Assembly: GCF_013170705.1 (NCBI RefSeq)
Contig: NZ_CP033334.1
Coordinates: 2,953,501 to 3,017,500, forward strand
From: Mesorhizobium loti
GTDB taxonomy: Bacteria; Pseudomonadota; Alphaproteobacteria; Rhizobiales; Rhizobiaceae
Length of the DNA: 64,000 nucleotides
Reading direction: 5' to 3'
The notes beneath the pieces are model-generated. The model saw only the letters and a program-made list of their open reading frames with translations, ran no database searches and was not told the origin of the DNA. Each line of letters starts with the position of its first letter. The stretch's first letter is position 1. Positions 36,532 to 46,028 of this stretch are shown here, piece after piece. The translations under genes were made by a program, and so were the position numbers.

Positions 36532-37785
36532 CTATCCAGGACCGGGCAACAGCAGGGCGCAGATGCCCATGGCCGCGGCGATCAGTGTTGTGACGGCCAG
36601 TGGCAACCAGAACCTGACCGGACCAGCAAATACCGCGAGCGACAGGCGACCGATCGCGTTTGCTGCCAGCGCCGCGAGCACGGCCTGGCCCACGGTCTCG
36701 ACCGACACGGAATGCTTGACCAGGCGCAGCGCGCCAAGCACCGAGACATCGACATCGAATGCGCCGGCCAGCGCCGAACTCGCCAGCAGACCGCGCCCAC
36801 CGAATTGAGCGGCCAGCCCCGCACTTGCGGTCGCGACGACGGCAAAGAGCAAGGCGAAGAGCAGCAACGGGCCCAGTTCGAATGGATTGCGCGCGGTCGC
36901 GCTGCCTTCACCGTTCCCGCTGTCACGAAACAGCAGCAATGCGCCGCAGACGGCGAAGGCAAGCGCCGCGGCGATAGCCGGAATGACGACCGACGCGAGC
37001 ACGCTTGGCTCGACGATCAGAACCACGGCGCAGACGCGGAGCACCGAAACCACTGCGGCCAGGGATGCCGCCCCGGCGAGCGGCAGCGGATTGCTTGCCG
37101 ACGCGGCATTGCGGGCAAGCGCCAAGGTCACCGCTGTGGAAGAGACGATTGCACCGGTCAGCGAACTGACCAGCAGCCCTCGCGTATTTCCCAGAATGCG
37201 AACAGCCACGTAGCCGGCGAACGAAATCGAGGCCATCAGCACCGTCAGGAACCAGATTTCCCAAGGATTGAAACCGCCCCACGGGTCCATTGTCCGGTTT
37301 GGCAGCAAGGGCAAGACGATCGCCGTCATCACCGCAAGGATCAGCGCCGACCGGAGTTCGACCCAGGTCAGTCGCTTCAAAAGACCGTGCAGGACCTCGC
37401 GGCTGGCCAGGATTGCCGCCAGCGCCGCCCCTCCGGCGGCGGCGGCACGATAATCGCCGGCGACGGAAAGCGCGCCAAGGGCAAAAACGCCCAGGCCCGC
37501 GATCACGCTGGTGACACTGAAATCCTCGTCATGGGCAGCCTCGCGCGCCTTGTACCAGGCAAGGATTGCCGCAAAGGCGATGAAGCCGCCGACCAGCACT
37601 GATACGGAGCCTAGTGCATTCGCCAGCGCCGCGAGCACGCCACCAAGCAGGCCGGATATGCCGAATGTCCGGATGCCAGCTGTGCGACTGCGATCGGGGG
37701 CATCCCGCTCCTGCCAACCACGCTCCAAGCCGACAAGAAGACCTATTGCGAGGGCCAGTCCAAGCCGGGTGATGAGCGGATCCAT
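36532..37785 (-). CDS. MgtC/DUF4010-family membrane protein
   Basis: About 417 residues from ATG 37785. The N-terminal MgtC/SapB-like part has 'LGLALAIGLLVGLERGWQER' and 'RTAGIRTFGISGLLGGVLAA'; the C-terminal DUF4010 part has several helices ('LAAVVSVLRVCAVVLIVEPS', 'GPLLLFALLFAVVATASAGL'). About a dozen membrane spans overall. Function of this group is unclear (magnesium or stress related). Starts 14 bases after the trxC stop, so the two are cotranscribed. Confidence 0.8.
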   Translation of the reverse strand: MDPLITRLGLALAIGLLVGLERGWQERDAPDRSRTAGIRTFGISGLLGGVLAALANALGSVSVLVGGFIAFAAILAWYKAREAAHDEDFSVTSVIAGLGVFALGALSVAGDYRAAAAGGAALAAILASREVLHGLLKRLTWVELRSALILAVMTAIVLPLLPNRTMDPWGGFNPWEIWFLTVLMASISFAGYVAVRILGNTRGLLVSSLTGAIVSSTAVTLALARNAASASNPLPLAGAASLAAVVSVLRVCAVVLIVEPSVLASVVIPAIAAALAFAVCGALLLFRDSGNGEGSATARNPFELGPLLLFALLFAVVATASAGLAAQFGGRGLLASSALAGAFDVDVSVLGALRLVKHSVSVETVGQAVLAALAANAIGRLSLAVFAGPVRFWLPLAVTTLIAAAMGICALLLPGPG

Positions 37786-37798
37786 TGGCGCGACGACT

Positions 37799-38254
37799 TC
37801 AGGCGGCGACCGTTGGTAGACGGTCACGAACCCACCTGACAATCTGGCCTGCCGTCATTGCGCCGGATGTGCGCGCGACTTCGCGCCCGCCATGGAACAG
37901 GATCATGGTCGGGATGCCACGGATGCCGAGCCTGGCCGCGACGGCCTGCGCATTGTCGGAGTTGAGTTTGATCAGGCGAACATGCGGTTCCAGTTCACTT
38001 GCCGCCGCTTCATAGGCCGGCGCCATCATCTTGCAGGGGCCGCACCAAGGTGCCCAGATGTCGACAACAACGGGCAGGCTGGTGCGTGCGATCTGACGAT
38101 CGAAACCAGCGGCGTCGACATCTTCGGGATGCCCCGAAAACAGCCTGGTCCCGCACTTTCCGCATTTTGCCTCAATGGCATTGCAGGCGGGCGGCAGGCG
38201 GTTGACCCCACCACATTTGCCGCAAACCACCATATCTTGCTGTGTCATGGCCAT
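37799..38254 (-). CDS. trxC: Thioredoxin 2 (zinc-binding)
   Basis: 151 residues. N-terminal zinc finger with two CxxC pairs ('VVCGKCGG' and 'EAKCGKCGTRLF'), then the thioredoxin domain with active site 'WAPWCGPCKMM' and cis-Pro 'RGIPTMILF'. Cytosolic disulfide reductase linked to oxidative and metal stress. Lies between the metal P-type ATPase (22 bases away) and the MgtC-like gene in one operon. Confidence 0.9.
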   Translation of the reverse strand: MAMTQQDMVVCGKCGGVNRLPPACNAIEAKCGKCGTRLFSGHPEDVDAAGFDRQIARTSLPVVVDIWAPWCGPCKMMAPAYEAAASELEPHVRLIKLNSDNAQAVAARLGIRGIPTMILFHGGREVARTSGAMTAGQIVRWVRDRLPTVAA

Positions 38255-38275
38255 TCACCGATTTGTTCTGGACCA

Positions 38276-40129
38276 CTATGCGCGCCACAGATGCCCGTCG
38301 CCAAGGGTGCGCAACGCGTTCAGGATAACCGCCACGTCGATCCCTTCCTGAAGCAGCGCTCCGGCAACCGGGGTGATCTGCCCCATGGCCGCCGCGATCA
38401 TTGCCAGCCCGGACAGCGCCAGCCCAGCGATGATGCTTTGCAAGGCGATCGATCGCGTACGCCGTGCAATCCGGACCGCATCGGCGACGGGCTGCAGCCT
38501 GTCGGTCAGGACAATGACGTCCGCCGCCTCGGAGGAGGCGGTCGCACCTCGTGCGCCCATCGCTACGCCGACCGTTGCCGCCGCAAGCGCGGGGGCATCG
38601 TTGATGCCGTCGCCGACCATCATCGTCGGTGCCGAGGCTTTCTCGGCTGTGACCGTCGCGACTTTTTCGGCAGGGGTCGCATCGGCGACCAGGGCGTCGA
38701 GGTCGAGCAAGGCGGAGGTGCGCTTGGCCGCGGCGCCGTCGTCGCCCGTGAGCATGACCATGCGCGTTATGCCGGCAGAGCGCAGTCTGCCGAGTGTATC
38801 GTGCGCATCAAGACGCAGGGCGTCGCCGAACGTGAACACACCGGCAAGCCGTCCGCCGAGTGCCACAAAAACCCTGAGTACGGGCTCATCCCGGTATTTT
38901 TCTTCGCCGCTTTCCGCCCAGCCGGGCAACGGCTTGTCGGCGAGCACGAGCGCCCGCGATCCCGCCACGATCGCCATGTCGTCGACCCGGCCCTTCAGGC
39001 CGGCACCGCGATGCTCGTGGACATCACGCGGATGCGAAAGCACCAACTGCCTGCCGCGCGCCGCCCGGATGATCGAGTCGGCGAGCACGTGGTGCGATGC
39101 CTGTTCCAGGGATGCCAAGAGCCGCAGCAAATGGTTCGCGTCACGGCCGGGCGCAGCTTCGATTTCGATGAGTTCGGCGCCGCCGATGGTCAAGGTTCCG
39201 GTCTTGTCGAAGATCGCGGTTCGGACTTGCGCAAGCGCCTCCAGCGCCGTGCTGCCTTTCATCAGGATGCCGGCACGCGCGGCGCGCGATACGCCACCGA
39301 TGAAGGCAACGGGCGCGGCGAGGATGAGCGGGCAGGGCGTTGCGACGACCAGCACCGCAAGCGCTCTGATTGGGTCGCCGGAAACATACCAGGCGGCACC
39401 GGAAACCAGCAATGTGACCGGCAGAAGGAACAGGGCAAAGCGGTCGGCCATGCGAATGAACGGGGATTTAGCGGTCTGCGCTGCAGCGACCATGCGCACG
39501 ATCGCGGCATAAGTGCTTTGTTCCGCGAGGGCGGAAGCCCGCATGTTGAAGGTCTCGCCGGCGTTGACGGTGCCGCTGCGCAGCATATCCCCTGCGCTCC
39601 GCCGTTCCGGCAGCGGTTCTCCGCTAACCGCCGACTCGTCGAGAGCGGCCGAAGCATCGAGCAGGATGCCATCGACTGGGAGTAGCTCGCCCGCCCGGAC
39701 CAGAAGCTCGTCACCGACAGCCACGTCTTCGACGGAGATTGTCTCTGTCCCCAGTGTTGATGTTCGGTGGGCGACACGCGGCGATCGGTCCGTCAATGCC
39801 TTGAGGTTCCGTTCCGCGCGGCCACGAGCGAAATCCTCAAGCACGGTGCCGCCTGCATACATGATCGCGACCACCACTGCCGCCAGAGGCTCGCCGAGCA
39901 AGAGCGCAGCGGACATCGACACCAGCGCAATCGCATCGACGCCAAAGCGGCCGATCCAGAAATCACGGAGGATAGAGATGGCGAGAGCCGCCACCACGGG
40001 CAAGGTCGCCACCGTCCAGATCGTGTTGGCGTCAAGAGGGCCGAACCCGGTTCGCCACGCTCCGATTCCAATGGCGAGACCCAGGATGGCAATGACCAGC
40101 AATGCGCGTCGCAAGGTGGACTCGTTCAT
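38276..40129 (-). CDS. P1B-type heavy-metal ATPase with TPC motif
   Basis: 617 residues from ATG 40129 (AAAGG 6 bases upstream). Actuator 'LDESAVSGEPLPERR', membrane motif 'VVATPCPLILAAPVAFIGG', phosphorylation site 'IFDKTGTLTIGG', 'LTGDDGAAAKRTS', 'MMVGDGINDAPALAAATVGV'. The metal-site motif is TPC rather than CPC or SPC, and the usual HP dipeptide reads HV ('ASHHVLADSI'). No N-terminal metal-binding domain. The substrate is therefore not predictable as Cu or Zn/Cd. First gene of the operon with trxC and the MgtC-like gene. Confidence 0.85.
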   Translation of the reverse strand: MNESTLRRALLVIAILGLAIGIGAWRTGFGPLDANTIWTVATLPVVAALAISILRDFWIGRFGVDAIALVSMSAALLLGEPLAAVVVAIMYAGGTVLEDFARGRAERNLKALTDRSPRVAHRTSTLGTETISVEDVAVGDELLVRAGELLPVDGILLDASAALDESAVSGEPLPERRSAGDMLRSGTVNAGETFNMRASALAEQSTYAAIVRMVAAAQTAKSPFIRMADRFALFLLPVTLLVSGAAWYVSGDPIRALAVLVVATPCPLILAAPVAFIGGVSRAARAGILMKGSTALEALAQVRTAIFDKTGTLTIGGAELIEIEAAPGRDANHLLRLLASLEQASHHVLADSIIRAARGRQLVLSHPRDVHEHRGAGLKGRVDDMAIVAGSRALVLADKPLPGWAESGEEKYRDEPVLRVFVALGGRLAGVFTFGDALRLDAHDTLGRLRSAGITRMVMLTGDDGAAAKRTSALLDLDALVADATPAEKVATVTAEKASAPTMMVGDGINDAPALAAATVGVAMGARGATASSEAADVIVLTDRLQPVADAVRIARRTRSIALQSIIAGLALSGLAMIAAAMGQITPVAGALLQEGIDVAVILNALRTLGDGHLWRA

Positions 40130-40229
40130 GCGATGCCTTTCGATTTGATCGATGCTCGCCAATTATCACCAGCGCTGACGGGGCGCGTCGAACTCGGGCA
40201 ACAGCTAATAGCGAGAACCGGAGAACGCT

Positions 40230-40243
40230 TTGATCCAACGCAA
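40230..40243. promoter_or_regulatory. FixK-like box variant
   Basis: TTGATCCAACGCAA, 53 bases before GTG 40296. Same CGCAA variant as at 33699. Confidence 0.4.
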
Positions 40244-40295
40244 CGAACGGGCAAGATCGACGGGCGATCATCGCTACGAACAGGAGGCATGAGGG

Positions 40296-42977
40296 GTGAC
40301 GATCCGAAATCTCGAACATGCGTTCGCCCCGAAGTCCGTTGCTGTCTTCGGTGCGTCGGTGCGCGAAGGCTCCGTCGGCCGTGTCGTTTTCGACAACATC
40401 GTCAGCGGTGGCTTCGAGGGCGACATCTGGCCGGTCAACCCGAAATATTCCGAGGTCGCCGATCGGCAATGCTATGCCAAAGCGGCCGATCTGCCTGATG
40501 TCCCAGACCTTGGTGTCATCGTCACGCCGCCTGAGACAGTTCCCGGCATCGTGCGCGACCTCGCTGAAAAGGGCACGCGGGCGGCGGTCGTGATCACAGC
40601 CGGGCTGACGCGCGAAAATGGCCTGCGCCAGGCGATGCTCGATGCTGCCAAGCCCACGCTCTTCCGCATCATCGGACCGAATACGGTCGGGCTGATGATC
40701 CCGCTGATGAAGCTTAATGCCGGATTTGCGCATATGGCCGCCAAGCCCGGCAACATCGCGCTGCTGTCTCAATCCGGCGCCATTGCCACGTCGCTGATCG
40801 ATTGGGCGGCCGACAACAATGTCGGGTTCTCCCAGATCGTCTCCCTTGGCGACATGGCGGATGTCGACGTCGGAGATTGTCTCGACATGCTGGCGGGCGA
40901 TGCGCGCACCCGCGCTATCGTCATGTATCTCGAAACAATTCCCAATCCGCGCAAATTCATCTCGGCCGCTCGGGCGGCGGCGCGGATCAAGCCGGTGATC
41001 GCAATAAAATCGGGTCGGCACGAGCAATCGGCCAAAGCGGCCGCGACCCATACCGGCGCACTATCGGGGGCCGACCGTGTTGTCGATGCGGCATTGCTGA
41101 GGGCAGGCATCCTGCGCGTCAAAGGCCTGACCGAGCTGTTTGATGCCGCCGAGACGATCGCCCGCTTCAGTCCCCTCAAGAGAGCCCGTGTTGCCATCGT
41201 CACCAACGGCGGTGGGGCAGGGGTATTGGCCATCGATCAACTCATCGACTGTAAAGGAGAATTGGCAGCGCTTTCTCCTGCCACCATCGAACGCCTGAAT
41301 ACCATGTTGCCGTCGACATGGTCGCATGCCAATCCGGTCGACATCATTGGTGACGCCCCGCCGGAGCGCTACAGGGCCGCTGTCCAAGCAGTTGCCGCCG
41401 ACCCCGGCACGGACGTCATGCTGGTGATGAACTGTCCGACCGGGTTGAGCTCACCGCTTGCCGCGGCAAGTGCGGTGGCGGTACTCGCAAGGGAAGGGAT
41501 GATCGCCGGCAAGCCAGTCCTCACCTGCTGGCTCGGGGAACACACTGCCCGCGCCGGGCGACGTGTTCTTCAGGATGCCGGCATTGCCAGCTTCGAGACG
41601 CCAGCGGATGCCGCAACGGCCGTCTCCTACCTCAGCGAGTGGTCGCGTGCCCAGCGGGCATTGATGCGCACCCCGTCGAGCCGCGGCGAGGACATTACGA
41701 GCCACCGAGAAGCCGTGCTCGCCATATTCAGGCAGGCCGCGGGGGAAGGGCGGCGAATGCTGACCGAGCCCGAAGCCAAGGCAGCAATTTCCGCCTATGG
41801 CATACCGGTGCCCGAGACGATCGTCGCCAGATCTCCTGTCGAAGCGGAGGCGGCCGCCAGCCGGCTCCTCAAGACGTCCGGGCAGGTCGCCGTCAAACTG
41901 TTGTCCAAGGCGATCTCGCACAAGTCGGACATTGGCGGCGTGGTGCTCAACATTGCCGATGCCGCCGCCGCGGGGGAAGCCGCATGCGCCATCGAGGCGC
42001 GCGTGCGCAAGCACGCACCGCAAGCCGATATTGAAGGCTATGCCGTTCAGCCGATGGTGGTGCGAAAACAGGCGCAGGAACTCATCCTCGGCATGAGCCA
42101 GGATGCGATCTTCGGGCCTGCCATCCTGTTTGGAGCAGGCGGCGTCTCCGTCGAGGTGATGGATGACACGGCGATAGCATTGCCGCCGCTCGACGACGTT
42201 CTCGCCGGTGACCTGATCGGGCAAACGCGGATCGGCCGCCTGCTGGCCGGATTCCGCGATCGCAAGCCTGCTGATCGGCAGGCGATCATCACGGCGCTGA
42301 ACGGCCTGTCACAGATGATCGTCGACTTTCCGTGCCTTGTTTCAATGGACATCAATCCGTTGCTCGCCGATTCCGCCGGCGTGATCGCGCTCGATGCCCG
42401 TATCGAGATCGAGCCGGAACGCGTGGAGGAGCCGGGGCCGAATCGGGCGCTTGCCATCCGGCCCTATCCGTCGGGTTGGGAAAGACAGTTTTCGGCCGAC
42501 GGCATGCGTTACCATATCCGGCCGATCAAGCCGGCCGACATCGCGCTCTATCCGGATTTCCTCACCCGGATTTCGCCTGACGATCTGCGCCTGCGTTTTC
42601 TGTCGCCGCGCAAGAGCTTCTCCGACCAGATGTTGAAGCGGCTTACCCAGCTCGATTATGACCGCAACATGGCTTTCGTCGCATTGGACACGAGCACTGG
42701 CGCGCTGGCGGGCATCAGCCGGCTATCCTGCGACCCCGACCACGTCGACGCCGAATACGCATTGTTGGTGCGGACGGACTTGCAGGGACATGGCCTGGGT
42801 TGGGAATTGCTCAGCCAGATCGTCGACTATGCAAGAGCGGATGGGATCCGCCGCATCGAAGGCGTCGTGCTGAGCGAAAACAGCAAGATGCTGGCCATGT
42901 GCCGCGAGTTTGGCTTCTCGATCAGGCATCTTCCGAACGAGCCCGGCCTTGTCGAGGCCAAGCTCGAACTCGGTTGA
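40296..42977 (+). CDS. Acyl-CoA synthetase (ADP-forming)-like protein with C-terminal GNAT domain (Pat type)
   Basis: 893 residues; GTG start with AGGAGG 8 bases upstream. CoA-binding domain ('APKSVAVFGASVREGSVGRV'), ligase domain ('LLSQSGAIATSLIDWAADNN', 'ATHTGALSGADRVVDAALLR'), ATP-grasp ('EAKAAISAYGIPVPETIVAR', 'KLLSKAISHKSDIGGVVLNI') and GNAT ('TRISPDDLRLRFLSPRKSFS', 'LVRTDLQGHGLGWELLSQIV'). Same build as Pat/YfiQ lysine acetyltransferases, which modify acetyl-CoA synthetase and other enzymes. The swivelling-domain His in 'ATHTGALSG' is present, so ligase activity cannot be ruled out. Confidence 0.85.
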   Translation: MTIRNLEHAFAPKSVAVFGASVREGSVGRVVFDNIVSGGFEGDIWPVNPKYSEVADRQCYAKAADLPDVPDLGVIVTPPETVPGIVRDLAEKGTRAAVVITAGLTRENGLRQAMLDAAKPTLFRIIGPNTVGLMIPLMKLNAGFAHMAAKPGNIALLSQSGAIATSLIDWAADNNVGFSQIVSLGDMADVDVGDCLDMLAGDARTRAIVMYLETIPNPRKFISAARAAARIKPVIAIKSGRHEQSAKAAATHTGALSGADRVVDAALLRAGILRVKGLTELFDAAETIARFSPLKRARVAIVTNGGGAGVLAIDQLIDCKGELAALSPATIERLNTMLPSTWSHANPVDIIGDAPPERYRAAVQAVAADPGTDVMLVMNCPTGLSSPLAAASAVAVLAREGMIAGKPVLTCWLGEHTARAGRRVLQDAGIASFETPADAATAVSYLSEWSRAQRALMRTPSSRGEDITSHREAVLAIFRQAAGEGRRMLTEPEAKAAISAYGIPVPETIVARSPVEAEAAASRLLKTSGQVAVKLLSKAISHKSDIGGVVLNIADAAAAGEAACAIEARVRKHAPQADIEGYAVQPMVVRKQAQELILGMSQDAIFGPAILFGAGGVSVEVMDDTAIALPPLDDVLAGDLIGQTRIGRLLAGFRDRKPADRQAIITALNGLSQMIVDFPCLVSMDINPLLADSAGVIALDARIEIEPERVEEPGPNRALAIRPYPSGWERQFSADGMRYHIRPIKPADIALYPDFLTRISPDDLRLRFLSPRKSFSDQMLKRLTQLDYDRNMAFVALDTSTGALAGISRLSCDPDHVDAEYALLVRTDLQGHGLGWELLSQIVDYARADGIRRIEGVVLSENSKMLAMCREFGFSIRHLPNEPGLVEAKLELG

Positions 42978-42997
42978 GATTGATCGTCCGCACCAAG

Positions 42998-44551
42998 TCA
43001 GGACGCTGTGCGCAGGATCTCGGAAGCATCGTGCGCGCAACATCTCCTCAATTCGGCGACGATGTCGACGAGCTGCCGATCGGAGTCGGTCCTGCGCCAA
43101 CTGGCCTGGCTGGCATTGCGCTGCAATTGACGCGACAGGATATCGACCGTGGCGTCCGAGGGGCCGCCCTTGCGTTCATTGACCCGCTGCCAAAGGATGA
43201 GCGGATTCGCCTCCAGCCAGACGCCGGAGAATGCGATACCTCGGTCACGCGCCGCCTTTTCAATCCGCTCACGATCGGCCGGTCTGTCGAAAACCGCATC
43301 GGCGACAACCGAGCCCCCCTCGGAAAGGATCAGTCCGGCGCGCCATGCCATTTCGTTGTAGACCCGTTCGGACACCTCAGGTCGATAGGCCTTGTCCGGC
43401 AGCCTGGTCTCGGCAGCCACGCCGTGCATTGCCTTGCGGATACGGTCGCTTTCGACAATGCGAGCGCCGGGCGGCGCTCCAACGTAGGCAGCGAGCGCCT
43501 CGGCAATGGTCGTCTTGCCTGAACCACTGAGGCCACCGATGGCAACGAGCCGCGGTTCTGTCTCCTGGAGAAATGTCAGGGCCAGTTCGAAATAGGATCT
43601 CGCCTCGGCAATCAGCTTGTCGCTGTCGGCGCTGCCTTCCTCGACCTGTGTCGCGGTGACATGGGCGCGCACGGCAGCCCGCACGGCCATGAAAAAGGGC
43701 AGCAGGATGAAGCCGTCTTCATCGTCGGCCTCGTCGAGGTAGCGGTTCATCACGAGATTGGCGAGCTGGGGGAAGCCGCGATGCCAAAGGTCCATCAACA
43801 GGAAGGCAAGGTCGTACAGAACATCGATGCTGGCAATCTGGTCATTGAATTCGATGCAATCGAAGAGGCGAGGCTCGCCATCGAAAAGGCAGATGTTGCG
43901 CAGGTGCAGATCGCCATGGCACCGGCGGATCTTGCCCGCGGCCTCCCGGCGGTCCAGCAATCCGGCATGCCGGGCAAGCGCTGTGCGGAAGGCGCCGGCA
44001 AACGTCTCAATCTCCTGTTTCGCAAAAACATGGCTGGTGCCAAAGCCGGCCTCGTTGATGTCGAGCACGCCCATCAAATTGAACGAGCCTGTGCCATTGT
44101 GGACCTCCGGCGCCGTGCGGTGATATCCTACGATCATCCGTGCGACGTCGGTCATCAGCGCCGGCGTCAGTTCTCCCGCAGTTGCCATTCGATCGAGAAG
44201 CTTCGACTGATCGAAGCGGATCATCTCGATCGCCGCGTCGAGCATTTGGCCGGTGCCGTCAAAAGTCAACTTGTCGTCGGCTTCCCGCGTGATGCGCCGC
44301 ACCCTCAGATAGAGGCCGGGAGCGGTTTTCGAGTTGAGTTCCAGCTCTTTCTCGCAAGCGGCCAGCCTGAGGCCTGGCGTCGAGAAATCGACATAGGGCA
44401 GCTTGACCGCCCGCTTCATCTTGTAGGCGCGCTGGCCAACGAGGAAGATGCGTGAAATGTGAGTCTCGATCGCCTCGACGGGCCCAATCGCGCCATGGGT
44501 AGCAGGATGAAGCAGAAACGCGGCAGCGGCTTGCTGGTCGTCGACGATCAT
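42998..44551 (-). CDS. Two-domain protein: phosphotransferase-like plus P-loop kinase
   Basis: About 517 residues from ATG 44551 (GGAAGG upstream). The N-terminal half is an aminoglycoside-phosphotransferase-like fold ('CHGDLHLRNICLFDGEPRLF' with the Brenner-type HGDLH and 'DCIEFNDQ'). The C-terminal half is a zeta-toxin/gluconokinase-like P-loop ('LVAIGGLSGSGKTTIAEALA'). This pairing is a conserved uncharacterised family, often in stress or USP clusters. Convergent with the Pat-type gene. Confidence 0.8.
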   Translation of the reverse strand: MIVDDQQAAAAFLLHPATHGAIGPVEAIETHISRIFLVGQRAYKMKRAVKLPYVDFSTPGLRLAACEKELELNSKTAPGLYLRVRRITREADDKLTFDGTGQMLDAAIEMIRFDQSKLLDRMATAGELTPALMTDVARMIVGYHRTAPEVHNGTGSFNLMGVLDINEAGFGTSHVFAKQEIETFAGAFRTALARHAGLLDRREAAGKIRRCHGDLHLRNICLFDGEPRLFDCIEFNDQIASIDVLYDLAFLLMDLWHRGFPQLANLVMNRYLDEADDEDGFILLPFFMAVRAAVRAHVTATQVEEGSADSDKLIAEARSYFELALTFLQETEPRLVAIGGLSGSGKTTIAEALAAYVGAPPGARIVESDRIRKAMHGVAAETRLPDKAYRPEVSERVYNEMAWRAGLILSEGGSVVADAVFDRPADRERIEKAARDRGIAFSGVWLEANPLILWQRVNERKGGPSDATVDILSRQLQRNASQASWRRTDSDRQLVDIVAELRRCCAHDASEILRTAS

Positions 44552-44600
44552 GGCCGGCCTTCCCAGTGTGTCTTGGGAAATTCGTTTCCGTGATCCGCGC

Positions 44601-44999
44601 TCATTGCTGCAATGTCTGGACATAACCTGCCAACTCATGGATGCGTTCCCTGGTGACGATCTCGCCTGCGTTCGGGCCATATTTCTTCACGTCGGCAGGC
44701 AGGAATTGGCTGCCCCATACTGGCATGTCACGCTCGCCATGCGCCGGCACCATGGCGCGACCGTCGATCACGGCATAAACGCGCCAGTAAGGGAATTCGC
44801 CGCCATTGCGCCTGGAGATGCGTGTCAGGTCGCTCGGACGCTTCAGCAGTTCGTCGCCCAACGGGCCATCGCCCTTGCCTTCGGGACCATGACAGACCGC
44901 GCATGAGTTCATGTATTCGGCCTTGCCGTCGCCGAGTTCCTGGGCGCCGGCCGCATTGAAGACGAATCCTGCCAGAGCCGCCGCGACCAGGAATTTCAT
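44601..44999 (-). CDS. Periplasmic c-type cytochrome
   Basis: 132 residues. Signal peptide MKFLVAAALAGFVFNAAGAQ, heme site 'CAVCHGPEG' and distal Met region 'MPVWGSQF'. Class I mono-heme cytochrome. A perfect FixK box is 54 bases upstream. Confidence 0.85.
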   Translation of the reverse strand: MKFLVAAALAGFVFNAAGAQELGDGKAEYMNSCAVCHGPEGKGDGPLGDELLKRPSDLTRISRRNGGEFPYWRVYAVIDGRAMVPAHGERDMPVWGSQFLPADVKKYGPNAGEIVTRERIHELAGYVQTLQQ

Positions 45000-45052
45000 A
45001 TGCGTTTCCCCGATTGATCGGTTGAAACCTACAGCCCTGGTTTAGCGGTGCG

Positions 45053-45066
45053 TTGATGCGGATCAA
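45053..45066. promoter_or_regulatory. FixK/FNR box, perfect, in a divergent promoter
   Basis: TTGATGCGGATCAA between cytochrome c (start 44999) and the universal stress protein gene (start 45174); could serve both. A variant TTGATTCAGCGCAA follows at 45087-45100. Confidence 0.8.
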
Positions 45067-45173
45067 ATGCCCCGCGGTCATGGTGTTTGATTCAGCGCAA
45101 TGACCACGACGATCGCCCTCGCTAGTGACTGAAACCACGACTGACCCTTCAATCGAAATCAGGAGTTGCCGCC

Positions 45174-46010
45174 GTGACTTTCAGGACACTGCTTACGGTT
45201 ACCGGGCCGAACCAGGGTGAAGGCGATCTAAAGCTCGCCGCCTCGCTGTGCGAACAGATCGGTGCCCATCTCTCCGTGCTCGTTCTCGAGCTTGCCGCGC
45301 CGCCCTCGGGCGGCGAGTATGCCGCCGTCGTCTCACCAGCCTGGCTGGAGGAACGTCAGGTCGAGCTGAAGAGGCTCGAGAAACGAATTTCCGACGTCGC
45401 CGGCTTTCTTTCCCAGACCGCCGTATCGGCCGATCTGAGCGACGACTATCCCGACATGGGATGGGCAGACGACGTCATCGGAAGGCGTGCCCGCTACGCG
45501 GATCTGACCATTCTCGGGCCGGATTTGCTGGCAAGCCATACGCTCAAGGACAAAGTCATCGAGGGCACGCTGTTCTCGTCGGGAAAGCCCATTCTGCTCG
45601 TTCCCGAGGGCTCGCGCCCGACGCTGAAGCCGAAACGCGTCCTCGTTGCATGGGACGCTCGCCTTGAGTCATCGCGCGCCGTCCGCGAGTCGATCGATAT
45701 GCTGAAAGGCGCCGAAGATGTGCGCCTTGTCATCGTCGATCCCATTGAGAATGAGTTCCATCATGGCGAAGAGCCGGGCGCAGATGCCGCAGCCTATCTT
45801 GCCCGGCACGGCGTGAAGGTTACGGTCGACCGGCTGCCGAGTTCGAACCATTCGGTTGCCGACGTGCTGCGCCAGCATGCCGGCGATGTTGCGGCCGAGC
45901 TGATGGTCATGGGCGCCTACGGTCATTCCCGGTTGCGCGAGCGGATTTTCGGCGGGGTCACCAAATCGATGCTTGCGGGTCAATCGCTGCCGGTCTTGAT
46001 GGCGCGATAG
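45174..46010 (+). CDS. Universal stress protein, tandem UspA domains
   Basis: 278 residues; GTG start after AGGAG. The first UspA domain is degenerate ('LLTVTGPNQGEGDLKLAASL'); the second has the ATP-binding pattern G-x2-G-x9-G-S/T ('VMGAYGHSRLRERIFGGVTK'). One of three such proteins in the window (others at 49305 and 54871), all with FixK-type boxes nearby. Confidence 0.88.
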   Translation: MTFRTLLTVTGPNQGEGDLKLAASLCEQIGAHLSVLVLELAAPPSGGEYAAVVSPAWLEERQVELKRLEKRISDVAGFLSQTAVSADLSDDYPDMGWADDVIGRRARYADLTILGPDLLASHTLKDKVIEGTLFSSGKPILLVPEGSRPTLKPKRVLVAWDARLESSRAVRESIDMLKGAEDVRLVIVDPIENEFHHGEEPGADAAAYLARHGVKVTVDRLPSSNHSVADVLRQHAGDVAAELMVMGAYGHSRLRERIFGGVTKSMLAGQSLPVLMAR

Positions 46011-46028
46011 CAATTCAACGGTAAAGAA

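Noticed and set aside
37892..39685. Long open frame (597 codons) on the plus strand across trxC and the P1B ATPase
   Set aside because: It is antisense to two well-conserved genes with full catalytic motifs; a high-GC shadow frame.
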